Source: JAABRB01 sp963735025 (GTDB lineage: Bacteria; Pseudomonadota; Gammaproteobacteria; Burkholderiales; SG8-39). Taken from it: a stretch of DNA of 64,000 bases. Location of the stretch: contig CAVTJG010000009.1 of the NCBI GenBank assembly GCA_963735025.1, positions 682,001 through 746,000 on the forward strand, in the 5' to 3' direction. The notes under the pieces are model-generated. The model had not been told where the DNA came from. It did not search any database and saw only the letters and a program-made list of their open reading frames with translations. Of this stretch, positions 17,120-25,676 are shown one piece after another (the first letter of the stretch is position 1; every line of letters starts with the position of its first letter). A program made the position numbers and the translations under genes.

Positions 17120-18250
17120 ATGCCCGATGTGTTTCTAAGCTACAAGCGCGAGCGTCGACCTGCCGCAGAGCATTTGGCGGCGATCCTCCGTCTCTATGGC
17201 TACGACGTGTGGTTTGACTACGCGCTGGTTAAAGGTCGAGACTTTGGACTTCAGATTGACCGGCAGATTCGCTCTTCCGCAGTTCTTGTCGTCCTTTGGT
17301 GCAGGAGATCCGTCGCGTCTCGTTGGGTCCACGAGGAAGTCGACCTCGCTCATGATCTTGGCATCCTGGTGCCTGCAAAGATAGAGCCATGTGAACTTCC
17401 TGTTGGAAACAGGCGGATTGATCATGTTGATCTCATCTCCTGGGACGGATCGCCACGAAGCTCCAAACTTGATGACGTCTTGGTTCACATCGCCAAGCGA
17501 GTTAAGCGAGACCCGGCACCTGACTTCCATGGCTTACGCGACTACGAGGCGACCTGGAAACGCTTCGGAAGTCCACCTCTCGTCGCATTTGCACTGGAAG
17601 ACTCAGAATCGGAGGATGAGCCAGCTTCTCTGGAGCAGAAGCGCGGCAATCGGCCAAAGCGAATTGCCTTCGATGGCAGAGATCTCGACGTCCTCCGCGA
17701 CATCTGGATAGAACTGCGGACCAGCGAGAGCGTTGATCGGCTTACGCGATTCTTGGAGCAGGTACGAGGAACCCCACTTGATCTGCTTGTTGAGGAGAGG
17801 CTTGCTGCAATCGAGCGAACAGCCTCGTCGCCGAAAACTGCAGACTGGCTGCGTGAGGCGCGGCCGATCTTGGAGCGGATTCGGCATCTCTATGAGTCGA
17901 TGGGATGGAAGCAAGGCGCAACCGCTTCAGATCCGCGGACGTTCGGAGACAATTTGCGTGCCCTTGTACTCTTGCTGCCGCCAGTTAATCTGGAAACAGA
18001 CGTTGTTCGAGCGAGCAATGTGTTTAACGAGTATCTGAACACAAAAATTCATCACGGACAGCCGATTCCGGACGACTACACCCTTGAGGCTGTCTTCCCG
18101 TTGCCCGGGGCTCAATGGGGCGAGTCGCTCGATCGAGTTGCAATTTGCCGGCGACCAGGGGTCAAGTCAAGCGAGTACATACGTGAGGGATTTGGCGGAA
18201 TTGGCACCGGCTTGCTAGTCGAACCGGAGGTTGAGTTCCGTAAGACGTGA
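17120..18250 (+). CDS. Cassette 8: TIR-domain protein
   Basis: This 376-residue protein has an N-terminal TIR domain (residues 3-125): VFLSYKRERR, GYDVWFDYALVKGRDF, and SRWVHEEVDLA, where Glu72 or Glu73 is in the place of the NADase catalytic Glu. The C-terminal 240 residues match no family I recognise and could be a sensor. Bacterial TIR proteins cleave NAD or make cyclic ADP-ribose signals on phage infection. No partner effector is adjacent, so it would act alone; this is inferred. Confidence 0.85.
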   Translation: MPDVFLSYKRERRPAAEHLAAILRLYGYDVWFDYALVKGRDFGLQIDRQIRSSAVLVVLWCRRSVASRWVHEEVDLAHDLGILVPAKIEPCELPVGNRRIDHVDLISWDGSPRSSKLDDVLVHIAKRVKRDPAPDFHGLRDYEATWKRFGSPPLVAFALEDSESEDEPASLEQKRGNRPKRIAFDGRDLDVLRDIWIELRTSESVDRLTRFLEQVRGTPLDLLVEERLAAIERTASSPKTADWLREARPILERIRHLYESMGWKQGATASDPRTFGDNLRALVLLLPPVNLETDVVRASNVFNEYLNTKIHHGQPIPDDYTLEAVFPLPGAQWGESLDRVAICRRPGVKSSEYIREGFGGIGTGLLVEPEVEFRKT

Positions 18251-18450
18251 ATGCGCGACCTGACCCCTCGGTCAACCTCGAACGCGAGGTTGAGTGCCTC
18301 ATCGCTCGCGGGGCAGGGTTGGGATGGAACATCTGCTATGACAGAGTGAATGAAGTTTGCCCCGACGGGTACAAAACGCTCTCGGAGCAGGCGGGCTTCA
18401 AGAGGAAAGAACTGCGCATCGCGTGCCCAAGGGCTACGAGGGGGAAATGA
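18247..18450 (+). CDS. Possible small hypothetical protein
   Basis: A 67-codon frame starts with GTG overlapping the TIR stop (GTGA) and lies before the next attC. Sequence such as NLEREVECLIARGAGLGWN looks protein-like, but no family is recognised. It may be a remnant of another cassette. Confidence 0.35.
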   Translation: MNARPDPSVNLEREVECLIARGAGLGWNICYDRVNEVCPDGYKTLSEQAGFKRKELRIACPRATRGK

Positions 18451-18478
18451 TGAGCTGGGCGCGCCTTGCAACGGAAGG

Positions 18479-18575
18479 GTCTAACCACGCGATGGACGCG
18501 GACCGCCAGCGCGCTTCGCGCACTGGCGGTGCCCTTGTCGGTGCTCTCCTTGTCGGCGGCTCCTCGCTTCAGAGG
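18479..18575 (+). repeat. attC site 8, right end missing
   Basis: It starts GTCTAAC with arms GGACGCGGACCGCCAGCG and TTGTCGGCGGCTCC. The 3' core site is absent: sequence passes into unrelated DNA and then IS66. Confidence 0.65.
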
Positions 18576-18621
18576 AGCTATCTTCCAAGAAATTATTGGA
18601 CCGAAATTCCAGGGCAGGTCA

Positions 18622-19335
18622 TCATTGCGTCGCGAGGGTGTGGCGCGCAAGCGCCTCGACCAAGGGCTCGAGCAGCGCCGCCGCGCCCCCGACGCAGTCC
18701 GCGAGCGTCGAGCGCTCGAGTGCCACTCCCTCGCGGGCGTAGATCTGCGACTGGCGATACAGCGGCAGGTGATCGGCGTACTTCGCAACCAGGATGTGGG
18801 CGAGCAACCCCGGACCGGCCAGCCCACGCGCGATCGGCCGGCTCGGGGCGGGAAGTTGCACGATGCGCTCGCACTTGGCGCAAGCGAGCTTCGGGCGCAC
18901 GTGCCGGATGACCCTCAAGCTCGCCGGCACGTACTCGAGCATCTCGGCCACGTCCTCGCCGATCTTGCGCATCGCAGCGCCGCAGTCCGGGCAGCTGCAG
19001 GCCGGAGCGTGTTCCACGGTCTCGCGCGGCAGGTGCTCCGGCAGTGGCCGACGTGCGGGGCGTTCCTTCTGCTCGGGCTTCGCTCCCGTAACCTCCGCGG
19101 TGCGCGCCACCCGACTCGCGCGGTTGGCTTCGAGCTCCTCGACCAGGAGCTCGAGTTGGCCGATCTTCGCATCGAGCTTCTCGGAGGAACGACCGAACTG
19201 CAACCGGCGAAGCTTCGCGATCAAGAGCTTCAGGTGCTCGATCTCGTGGTCACGCTCGGTGAGTCTCGCCTGCTGGTCGATGATCAGACGCTTGAGCGTC
19301 TCGATATCATCGGGCAGATCAGTTGCGTTCACCAC
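18622..19335 (-). pseudogene. tnpC: IS66 transposase TnpC, C-terminal half missing
   Basis: 237 residues remain of a protein usually about 500 long. Visible parts are the N-terminal leucine-zipper-like helix (DIETLKRLIIDQQARL), the zinc-binding CSCPDCGAAM and the start of the DDE domain (LLAHILVAKYADHLPLYRQ). The later catalytic residues are lost. Confidence 0.88.
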
Positions 19336-19447
19336 ATCGCGATTCTATCGTTTCAGCTTGCGCGAGTGAAGCACTCGCGCGAACTTTTTTGCGCACACGC
19401 GCTCGGGCGATATCGCGCAATGCACGCACGAGCGCGTGTGCGTCGGA

Positions 19448-19795
19448 TCAGTACGCGAGGCTCGGCGCGAGTGTTCTCAGCGGACGACGCCAGTCGATAC
19501 CTTCGAGCAGCATCGAGAGCTGCGCCACGCTCAAGTGCACCGTGCCGCTACTCGCCTGCGGCCACACGAAGCGCCCGCGCTCCAAGCGCTTGGCGAATAG
19601 GCACAGTCCTGTGCCATCCCACCACAGTACCTTCACCCGATCTCCCGCGCGGCCGCGGAAGACGAAGACGTGACCGGAGAACGGATTCTCGGCAAGCGCG
19701 CCTTGCACGAGCGCGGCCAGCCCATCGAAGCCCTTCCTCATATCAGTCACCCCGGCGGCGAGCCAGATCCGCGTGCCCCCGGGCAGCGTGATCAT
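19448..19795 (-). CDS. tnpB: IS66 accessory protein TnpB
   Basis: This is a 115-residue full-length IS66 Orf2/TnpB protein: MITLPGGTRIWLAAGVTDMRKGFDGL, FVFRGRAGDRVKVLWWDGTG. Its start overlaps the end of tnpA. It is required with TnpA and TnpC for IS66 transposition. CAT at 19793-19795 marks the start. Confidence 0.93.
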   Translation of the reverse strand: MITLPGGTRIWLAAGVTDMRKGFDGLAALVQGALAENPFSGHVFVFRGRAGDRVKVLWWDGTGLCLFAKRLERGRFVWPQASSGTVHLSVAQLSMLLEGIDWRRPLRTLAPSLAY

Positions 19796-20163
19796 CGCCA
19801 CACGCCCAGCGCGTCGAACACCCCACGCAGCTGCGCGGCATCGACATGTCCGCGCAGGATCACCCGCACCGCGCCGATCTCGAATTCGATCCAGCCACTC
19901 GCCGCTTCCGCCACGCGCTTGCCGGCTGCGCGTCGCCGTGTCGGCTTCGCCGCAGCTTCGAGCAGACTCACAGGCACCAGCGTCCCGGTAGGCCGCTTCA
20001 GCGCCCGGCGTGATTGGTAATTGCTGATCCACTTGCGCACCAGATTCGTGTTGAACCCGTGCGCCAGGGCGATTGCCGAGACCGAGGCGCCAGGGACCAG
20101 GCACTTCTCGACCACGGCACGCTTGTGCGCTTCGCTGAAGAAGCGCCTACCGTTGCGGCTCAC
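19792..20163 (-). CDS. tnpA: IS66 accessory protein TnpA
   Basis: This 123-residue IS66 Orf1 protein has an N-terminal helix-turn-helix (FFSEAHKRAVVEKCL, HGFNTNLVRKWISNYQ). Its stop overlaps the tnpB start as in intact IS66 elements. Confidence 0.9.
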   Translation of the reverse strand: MSRNGRRFFSEAHKRAVVEKCLVPGASVSAIALAHGFNTNLVRKWISNYQSRRALKRPTGTLVPVSLLEAAAKPTRRRAAGKRVAEAASGWIEFEIGAVRVILRGHVDAAQLRGVFDALGVWR

Positions 20164-20204
20164 CCGCTCAGGCTCAACGGGTACTCTACGGTTCTCCGAG
20201 CTTC

Positions 20205-20237
20205 ATGGTGTCCACTACAATTCGAAGTGGACACCAT
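20205..20237. repeat. 12-bp inverted repeat ATGGTGTCCACT / AGTGGACACCAT
   Basis: Two perfect 12-bp arms are separated by 9 bp at the right edge of the IS66 remnant. It could be two abutted IS ends or a stable hairpin; no transposase beside it matches. Confidence 0.6.
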
Positions 20238-20520
20238 CATCGGGGTCGCCCTCTCAACCGGGAAGGAGGGCCAAGAGCGGACGCTTACAGTTCTCTTTCA
20301 AAACCAAGGCGAGTTGGTGCATGGGTCTGGCACGTTGCGCGCGCCAGACATCGTCGCACCAGTTAAGGTCTGGGCTGTTGGAGGCCATATCTTCAGCATT
20401 GAATCCGAGGTGCCACTTAAGTCATTCCGCACGGCCACAGATGTCTCGTTTGCATTGGCCGACTCCGCCCAACCCATCATTCCACCGGACCTTGCGCATA
20501 AAGCCGTGCAAGGCCGGTGA
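20238..20520 (+). pseudogene. Cassette gene fragment, 5' end lost to IS insertion
   Basis: An open frame of about 94 codons (ALSTGKEGQERTLTVLF to AQPIIPPDL) enters from IS DNA with no own start and stops inside the attC at 20518-20520. It looks like the C-terminal part of a soluble cassette protein. No family is recognised. Confidence 0.4.
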
Positions 20521-20531
20521 ACGCAGACGTT
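20467..20531 (+). repeat. attC site 9, interrupted at its crossover GTT by IS1182-like element
   Basis: It starts GCCCAAC, has stem CCGGACCTTGCGC and GTGCAAGGCCGG, and reaches GTT at 20529-20531. The remaining core bases reappear as GTTAGGC at 22303-22309 after the IS. Confidence 0.8.
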
Positions 20532-22302
20532 GAGGCTGTAGAAAAACCCTTCGTTATCTCTTGTCGGTGGAGGCCGCCGCCGGCATGATCGGTGGTATCA
20601 ACTTCGCTGCGCGAGGTGGGGCGAGATGGCACGATTCAAGCCGATCGACATGAGTCCGAAACTCATCCCAGTCGATTTCGCCCGCCAGATCCTTCCCGGG
20701 TCCTTCGAATATGCACTGTGCCACCTGATCGATCGGGAGCTCGATCTGTCGGAGCTGGAGGCGCGCTACGGTAACGACGAGACTGGGGCGCCGGCCTACG
20801 CGCCTTCGCTGCTGCTCAAGATCGTGCTGCTCGGCTACTCGCGCGGGATCGTCAGTTCGCGCGCGCTCGAGGCGGCCTGTCGGCACAACGTGCTGTTCAT
20901 GGCGGTCTCGGGGGATGCGGCACCGAACTTCACGACCATCGCGGCCTTTGTGAGCGAGCTGGGCGAGGGGATCGGTCGCATCTTCACTCAGGTGCTCATG
21001 GTGTGCGACCGCCAAGGGCTCATTGGACGCGAGATGTTCGCCATCGATGGTGTGAAGCTGCCGGGCAATGCCTCCAAGCAGCGCAGCGGCACCCGCAAGG
21101 ACTTCCAGCGTGCGGCGCGCAAGATGGAGCGCGCGGTGAGTGCGATGCTGCAGCGCCATCGCAGCGAGGATTCAGCCGGAGGTGTGGAGCCGAATCTTCG
21201 GGAACGCGAGGCGCGTCAGGTTGAGCGCCTTGCGCACGAGGCAGCCCGCGTGCGCGACTGGCTCAAGGCGCATCCCCTGGATCGCTCCGGCGCCCGCGGC
21301 GGGGTGAGGAAGTCCAATCTCACCGACAACGACTCGGCGAAGATGGCCACCGCCAAGGGCGTGATCCAGGGCTACACGGGGGTGGCCGCGGTCGATGAGC
21401 GAGCCCAGGTCATCGTCGAGGCGCAGGCGCACGGTGCGGGCCAGGAGCAGGGGCTGCTCGTGCCACTGGTCGATGCGCTCGAACCGATGCGTGCACCCGC
21501 GACGCTCATCACCGCCGATGCGGGCTATCACAGCGAAGAGAACCTGAAGCAGTTGGCCAGCCGCAAGGTCGAGGCGTTCATTCCGGACAATGGCTATCGC
21601 AAGCGCGATCCGCGCTACGCCGGGCAGGATAAGCATCGGGCTGAATCGGACCCCTTGCACGACAAGTCCGAGCGCCCCGAGAAGAAGGCGTTGTTCGGCC
21701 CGACAGACTTCCGTCCTGCCGAGGACCTGTCGCACTGCATCTGTCCAGCGGGTCAACGGCTCTACCGCAACGGCCATCACCACGACCTGAACGGCCTGGA
21801 GGCGGTGAAGTTCACCGGACCGAGGGCTGCCTGTGGCCGGTGCAAGCTGCGCGCGCAGTGTTTGCGACATCCCGAACGTACGCCCGTGCGCCAAGTCGCC
21901 ATCTTCCTGGGGCGCACGCCAGGCAAGCCTGAGCGCGCCACGGACATCATGAAGCGCAAGATCGATAGCGCTCAAGGCAAGCAGATGATCACGCGGCGCT
22001 TCGCGACAGTCGAGCCGGTGTTCGCCAACCTGCGCTACAACAAGGGCCTGGATCGGTTCACGCTGCGTGGGCAAGCGAAGGTGGACGGACAGTGGAAGCT
22101 CTATTGCTTGGTACACAACATCGAGAAGCTGGCGAAAGTGGGAGAGTTGAGATGAACCGAAGAATCGCAGTGCGGCTATACGAATGCCAACACTGCTCGG
22201 TGGAGTTCATCGGTCCGATGTCAGTCGCCTCCGTCGACACCGCATCGTCATTCGCGATCAACGCCTCCGTAGGTCATTACAGAGGGGTTTTTCTACAACC
22301 TC
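20532..22302 (+). mobile_element. IS1182-like element, copy 1, in attC core
   Basis: This 1771-bp element has terminal inverted repeats GAGGCTGTAGAAAAACCC (left) and its counterpart GAGGTTGTAGAAAAACCC (right, read inverted). It is flanked on both sides by GTT. Removing the element and one GTT recreates a canonical attC end, AGAC-GTTAGGCGTC. It holds one transposase gene in cassette orientation. Confidence 0.9.
20626..22155 (+). CDS. IS1182-family transposase
   Basis: This 509-residue DDE transposase has an N-terminal DUF772 region (YGNDETGAPAYAPSLLLKIVLLGYSRGI), FAIDGVKLPGNASKQ with a catalytic Asp, and TADAGYHSEEN with the second Asp. The Cys-rich segment CPAGQRLYR...CGRCKLRAQC precedes the last catalytic region (VEPVFANLRYNKGLDRFTLRG). 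It appears intact, so the element may be active. Confidence 0.92.
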   Translation: MARFKPIDMSPKLIPVDFARQILPGSFEYALCHLIDRELDLSELEARYGNDETGAPAYAPSLLLKIVLLGYSRGIVSSRALEAACRHNVLFMAVSGDAAPNFTTIAAFVSELGEGIGRIFTQVLMVCDRQGLIGREMFAIDGVKLPGNASKQRSGTRKDFQRAARKMERAVSAMLQRHRSEDSAGGVEPNLREREARQVERLAHEAARVRDWLKAHPLDRSGARGGVRKSNLTDNDSAKMATAKGVIQGYTGVAAVDERAQVIVEAQAHGAGQEQGLLVPLVDALEPMRAPATLITADAGYHSEENLKQLASRKVEAFIPDNGYRKRDPRYAGQDKHRAESDPLHDKSERPEKKALFGPTDFRPAEDLSHCICPAGQRLYRNGHHHDLNGLEAVKFTGPRAACGRCKLRAQCLRHPERTPVRQVAIFLGRTPGKPERATDIMKRKIDSAQGKQMITRRFATVEPVFANLRYNKGLDRFTLRGQAKVDGQWKLYCLVHNIEKLAKVGELR

Positions 22303-22327
22303 GTTAGGCGTCAATCGAAAGGAAGGC

Positions 22328-22999
22328 ATGAAAATGACACGCGTCCGAGTTGAGGGCTTTACCATCTCGCTTGACGGATACGGAGCTGGTCCGAATCAGG
22401 ACGTCAGGAATCCGCTCGGCGTGGGCGGGACAGAATTGCACCAGTGGTTAGTCCCGACACGCACGTTCCAACGGACCCTATTTGGCGCCGACGGTGGCAC
22501 AACGGGGATCGATGACGACTTCGCTGCGCGGGGCTTCAAGAATGTTGGCGCCTGGATTCTCGGAAGAAACATGTTCGGACCGATTCGCGGTTCCTGGCCC
22601 GACATGAACTGGAGAGGCTGGTGGGGGGACAACCCACCCTATCACGTTCCAACTGTTCATCTTGACTCATCACGCGCGCCCGCCCATCCAGATGGGAGGC
22701 GGAACGACGTTCTACTTCGTCACGGGCGGTATTCACGAGGCGCTTGACCGGGCGCGCGACGCAGCCAACGGAATGGATGTGCGCATTGGCGGCGGGCCTG
22801 AACACTATCCAGCAATATCTGCGTGCGGGCCTCATCGATGAGCTGCACGTCGCTATCTCGCCGGTGCTTGCTGGGCGAAGGGGAGCGACTGTTCGAGGGG
22901 GTTGACGTGCGCGCTCTGGGATACGAATGCGTTCAGTTCGTTGCGTCGGAGAAAGCGACCCATGTTGTACTCCGGCGCCAAGGGCACAATGACGCCTAA
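22328..22999 (+). pseudogene. Cassette: dihydrofolate reductase-like (RibD C-terminal) protein, frameshifted
   Basis: The N-terminal part MTRVRVEGFTISLDGYGAG to WWGDNPPYHVPT resembles DHFR/RibD-C family proteins. The rest is present in other frames: THHARPPIQMGGGTTFYFVTGG, LNTIQQYLRAGLIDELHVAISPVL, EGERLFEGV. At least three single-base lesions lie near 22650, 22797 and 22867. It ends with TAA in the attC. Family members are putative NADPH reductases; the gene is not functional as read. Confidence 0.8.
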
Positions 23000-23044
23000 C
23001 AACCAGTTGCAGCGGACGGCAACCTTCCCCTGAAAGCGTTGACA
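22994..23044 (+). repeat. attC site 10, short and degenerate
   Basis: It starts GCCTAAC, complementing the cassette start GTTAGGC, then TTGCAGCGGACGGCAACC, and ends near GTTGACA. It is only 51 bp, with an imperfect core. Confidence 0.5.
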
Positions 23045-23155
23045 CCTCTGGCTAACCGCTCGAAGGTGTTGAATGGCGAGATCTGGTCCAAGAATGACTA
23101 ATCGCTATAACGAGCAGTTCAAGGCAATCGAATAACTTGACCAGGACGGTTACGT

Positions 23156-23860
23156 ATGCAGAACTTTGTTGTCGAATTCAAAGAGGCCTTCACTTCCGCA
23201 TTTTGCAACCAGCTGATCGAAAAGTTCGAGCGAGATCCAAATAAAACGGCGGGGAAAACCGGCGGGGGTGTCGATAAAGTCAAGAAAGACAGTCAAGATT
23301 TGTATCTCTCGCATTTGCCGGAATGGCGAGATGAATGCCAGTCAATTGGCAATGTGATCTATCAAGCGCTGACGGAATATGCCAAAGCCTATCCATTTAT
23401 CCTGACCGGCGCGGTTTCACCATCGATTCAGGATCAAAAGACAGGAAAAGTGAGGGCTATCACCTATCAAGATATTGAAATTATGCCGGAACGCGACGTC
23501 ATGGCCTTATCGCAATCTCTGTACCGGCTGGACGATATCAACTTGCAGAAATACACCAAGGCAACGGGTGGATATCCCCACTGGCACTCCGAGCATTTTC
23601 CGTCCCCGAGCGATCCCAATCAACGTGCCCTGCATCGCGTTCTACTATGGTTGGCTTACTTGAATGATGTCGAGCAAGGGGGCGAAACTGAATTCTTTTT
23701 TCAACAAGCGAAAATCAAGGCGCGTAAAGGGACACTGGTATTGGCTCCGTGCGGCTTTACCCACACTCATCGAGGATGCGTTCCTCAATCGAGCGACAAA
23801 TACGTTCTTGCTTCTTGGGTGATGTACAGGGATGCAAAGCAACTGTACGGCACGACATAG
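23156..23860 (+). CDS. 2-oxoglutarate/Fe(II)-dependent oxygenase (prolyl 4-hydroxylase-like)
   Basis: This 234-residue protein has Fe-binding candidates in YPHWHSEHF (His142/His144, Glu146), the GGETEFFF motif (175-180), and KGTLVLAPCGFTHTHRG with the distal His203/His205 and an Arg-less end. RVLLWLAYLNDVEQGGE is typical of P4H-type dioxygenases. The gene is AT-richer than its neighbours, pointing to a foreign origin. The substrate is unknown. No convincing attC follows it. Confidence 0.85.
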   Translation: MQNFVVEFKEAFTSAFCNQLIEKFERDPNKTAGKTGGGVDKVKKDSQDLYLSHLPEWRDECQSIGNVIYQALTEYAKAYPFILTGAVSPSIQDQKTGKVRAITYQDIEIMPERDVMALSQSLYRLDDINLQKYTKATGGYPHWHSEHFPSPSDPNQRALHRVLLWLAYLNDVEQGGETEFFFQQAKIKARKGTLVLAPCGFTHTHRGCVPQSSDKYVLASWVMYRDAKQLYGTT

Positions 23861-24065
23861 GATTGCTCTGTACTCTGCCCCTGTATCGGATTACGGCTGA
23901 CCGGACCGCTTGCGATTTGAAATTTTAGTCCTCCGCGATATCGCAAGGACTTGCGCGGAATTGACGACCAGCACGGTATTTTTATTCGCCTCCGCCATTG
24001 GATACGTCCCTCCCAAGACTTCCACACTCAATCCGTAGGTCCGTGGCCCGACTCCTCACGATTAT

Positions 24066-24272
24066 TCATGCAGAGTCCCAGGCCAGACCCCGCGGAGGGT
24101 CGACAATTCGTGTTCCGCGGGCCAACGTCAAGATATCGGCGATCTCTTCGTTCATGAGCGTGACTTCGAGGACCTTAAGGCTTTCGCGAAACTGTCCGTC
24201 GTTCAGGGCGCGGGGGATGGCGATGACGCATTCCTGCTGCACGAGCCACCGCAGCGCAAATTGCGCGACACG
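24066..24272 (-). pseudogene. Aldo/keto reductase C-terminal fragment
   Basis: About 67 codons: VAQFALRWLVQQECVIAIPRA and LNDGQFRESLKVLEVTLMNEE match the C-terminal end of AKR5-type (2,5-diketogluconate reductase-like) proteins. It lacks its N-terminal 200 residues and is fused to IS30 remnant sequence. Confidence 0.7.
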
Positions 24273-24382
24273 GAAGTGCGATGGCGCTCGAGGTGGCGGG
24301 TGATCTGGGACTGGTTGAATCCTTGCGCCCTGAGGGCGAAGAGCATAGATGTCTCCTCCGAGGTGCGCTGGCGATGACTCAT
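24254..24382 (-). pseudogene. IS30-family transposase N-terminal fragment
   Basis: About 43 codons (MSHRQRTSEETSMLFALRAQ, ITRHLERHRTSVSRN) form the IS30 helix-turn-helix region. The catalytic domain is absent. Confidence 0.65.
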
Positions 24383-24474
24383 CGTGGTTTCCATTGTCGT
24401 GGCAGATGGGATGAACCACAAATATCCCAGTTCACCTCCCCTGACACTCCGGGGAGGCGGCGCGTTGCACTTAC

Positions 24475-25580
24475 TGAGTGTTACGTAAGTGCATGACATC
24501 AAATCGGCAACTCGGCCTGCTGCCAGAAGGCGCGAATCAACGTGGGTCGACGCTGCATGGATCTGAGCCGGCGCTCGGCGTAGCGCTTGACTTCGCCGAT
24601 GGTGTCAAACACAGGTTGGCGAGTTCGCGCAGCTTGGCGTAGCCGAACAGGTATTCGACGGGATTGAGTTCGGGCGCATATCCGGGCAGGCGTTCCAGCA
24701 CGATGTGGCCATCGAGCGAGTCGACGTAATCGCGCACCAAACGGCTGCGATGCGCTGGCAGCCCATCCCAGATGATCAGCAGCTTGCCCTTGATCTGGGC
24801 GCTCAATGCTTTGAGGAATTCGATCAGCTGCGGCCCCTTGACCGCACCGTGGAAGAAGCGAAAGTAGATGTGCCAGAAACTCGCCCCGGCGATCAGCGAC
24901 AACTGCTTCCAGTTGAAGCTGTACTGCAGTGTCGGCGTGCAACCTTTAGGCGCCCAGGTCTTGACCCGCGTCGGACGCTCGCTCAACCCCGATTCGTCGA
25001 CGAAGACGATGGTTCTTCCCTGGCGTCTGGCGTTTTTTTTAGCGCCGGCCAGCGCTTGGTCTTCCACGACAAGATCGCCACTTCGTCGCGCTGCAGTGCC
25101 CGGCCGCTGGGGCGCTGGCTGGAGAACCCAAGTTCGCGAATGATCCGCCAGACATGCACGGTGCTGAAGGCATGGCCGAACTCTCGCTTGATCAGCTTGG
25201 CAATGCGCGCCAAGGTCCACAGCTCGGTGGCAAAGCCATTGGCCACGGCACCGGCAACAATCATCTTGCTGAGCTTGGCGCGCTCCGCTGCGCTCATCAC
25301 CCCAGGTCGACCCAGTGGCCGGCGCCGCCAAGCTTGCGCGTCTTGCCCCAGCCGCCGCGCCCAACTCGACGCCGTTTGCCGACTCACTTCGCAAACCCGC
25401 GCTACTTCCGCCTGCACAACACCACGCGCCAGCATGCGCATGCCGCGGCGCCGACGCGCCTCCAGTTCTTTGAAGTCTCGTTTGTACAGTTTCCTCGCCA
25501 TGCCCGCCCTTCGAAGTGTCGCCACTCCGATTAACGCGCATCATAGCGAAACGGTTGTCATCCATTTACGTAATTCTCAA
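24475..25580 (-). mobile_element. IS630-family element
   Basis: This element of about 1.1 kb is flanked by TA on both sides (24473-24474 and 25581-25582), the IS630/Tc1 target. Imperfect terminal repeats share TGAG-N2-TTACGTAA followed by ATGACA. One frameshifted transposase gene is inside. Confidence 0.82.
24499..25501 (-). pseudogene. IS630-family transposase (two-frame, with extra lesion)
   Basis: The first frame (25501 to about 25040) holds the HTH part (MARKLYKRDFKELEARR, VCEVSRQTASSWARRL). The second holds the DDE part (IVFVDESGLSERP, LIIWDGLPAHRS, LPGYAPELNPVEYLFGYAK). The switch lies at an A8 run on the coding strand (25033-25040), a plausible programmed slippery site for this family. 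A further 2-bp insertion near 24615 shifts the last 40 codons, so the protein is probably impaired. Confidence 0.82.
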
Positions 25581-25599
25581 TAGTATATGAATCCGCAGC

Positions 25600-25626
25600 G
25601 CGTAACCATGCGCGCGAGCGTTAGAC
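25600..25626 (+). repeat. attC remnant 11
   Basis: GCGTAACCATGCGCGCGAGC followed by GTTAGAC: only the outer boxes of an attC remain, next to the IS630 right end. Confidence 0.5.
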
Positions 25627-25676
25627 TGCCCGCAAATCTCGCTCATACCAGCCGCTAAATTGGAGGGACTCCCGCC

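Larger units (their letters stand above)
18622..20200 (-). mobile_element. IS66-family element, truncated
   Basis: It carries tnpA, tnpB and the first half of tnpC in the usual order on the minus strand. The left (tnpC) end is cut near 18622, so the element cannot transpose alone. The exact right end was not fixed; it lies shortly after the tnpA start. Confidence 0.85.
23861..24474. other. Scar region with gene and IS remnants
   Basis: No intact gene. It contains a minus-strand C-terminal piece of an aldo/keto reductase and an N-terminal piece of an IS30 transposase, described separately. The rest shows nothing recognisable. Confidence 0.6.

Noticed and set aside
18112..18827. Minus-strand ORFs around attC 8
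   Set aside because: They cross attC and IS66 sequence with no protein motif.
22152..22307. Small Cys-containing ORF overlapping the IS1182 transposase stop
   Set aside because: It runs through the terminal inverted repeat of the element and shows no known motif.
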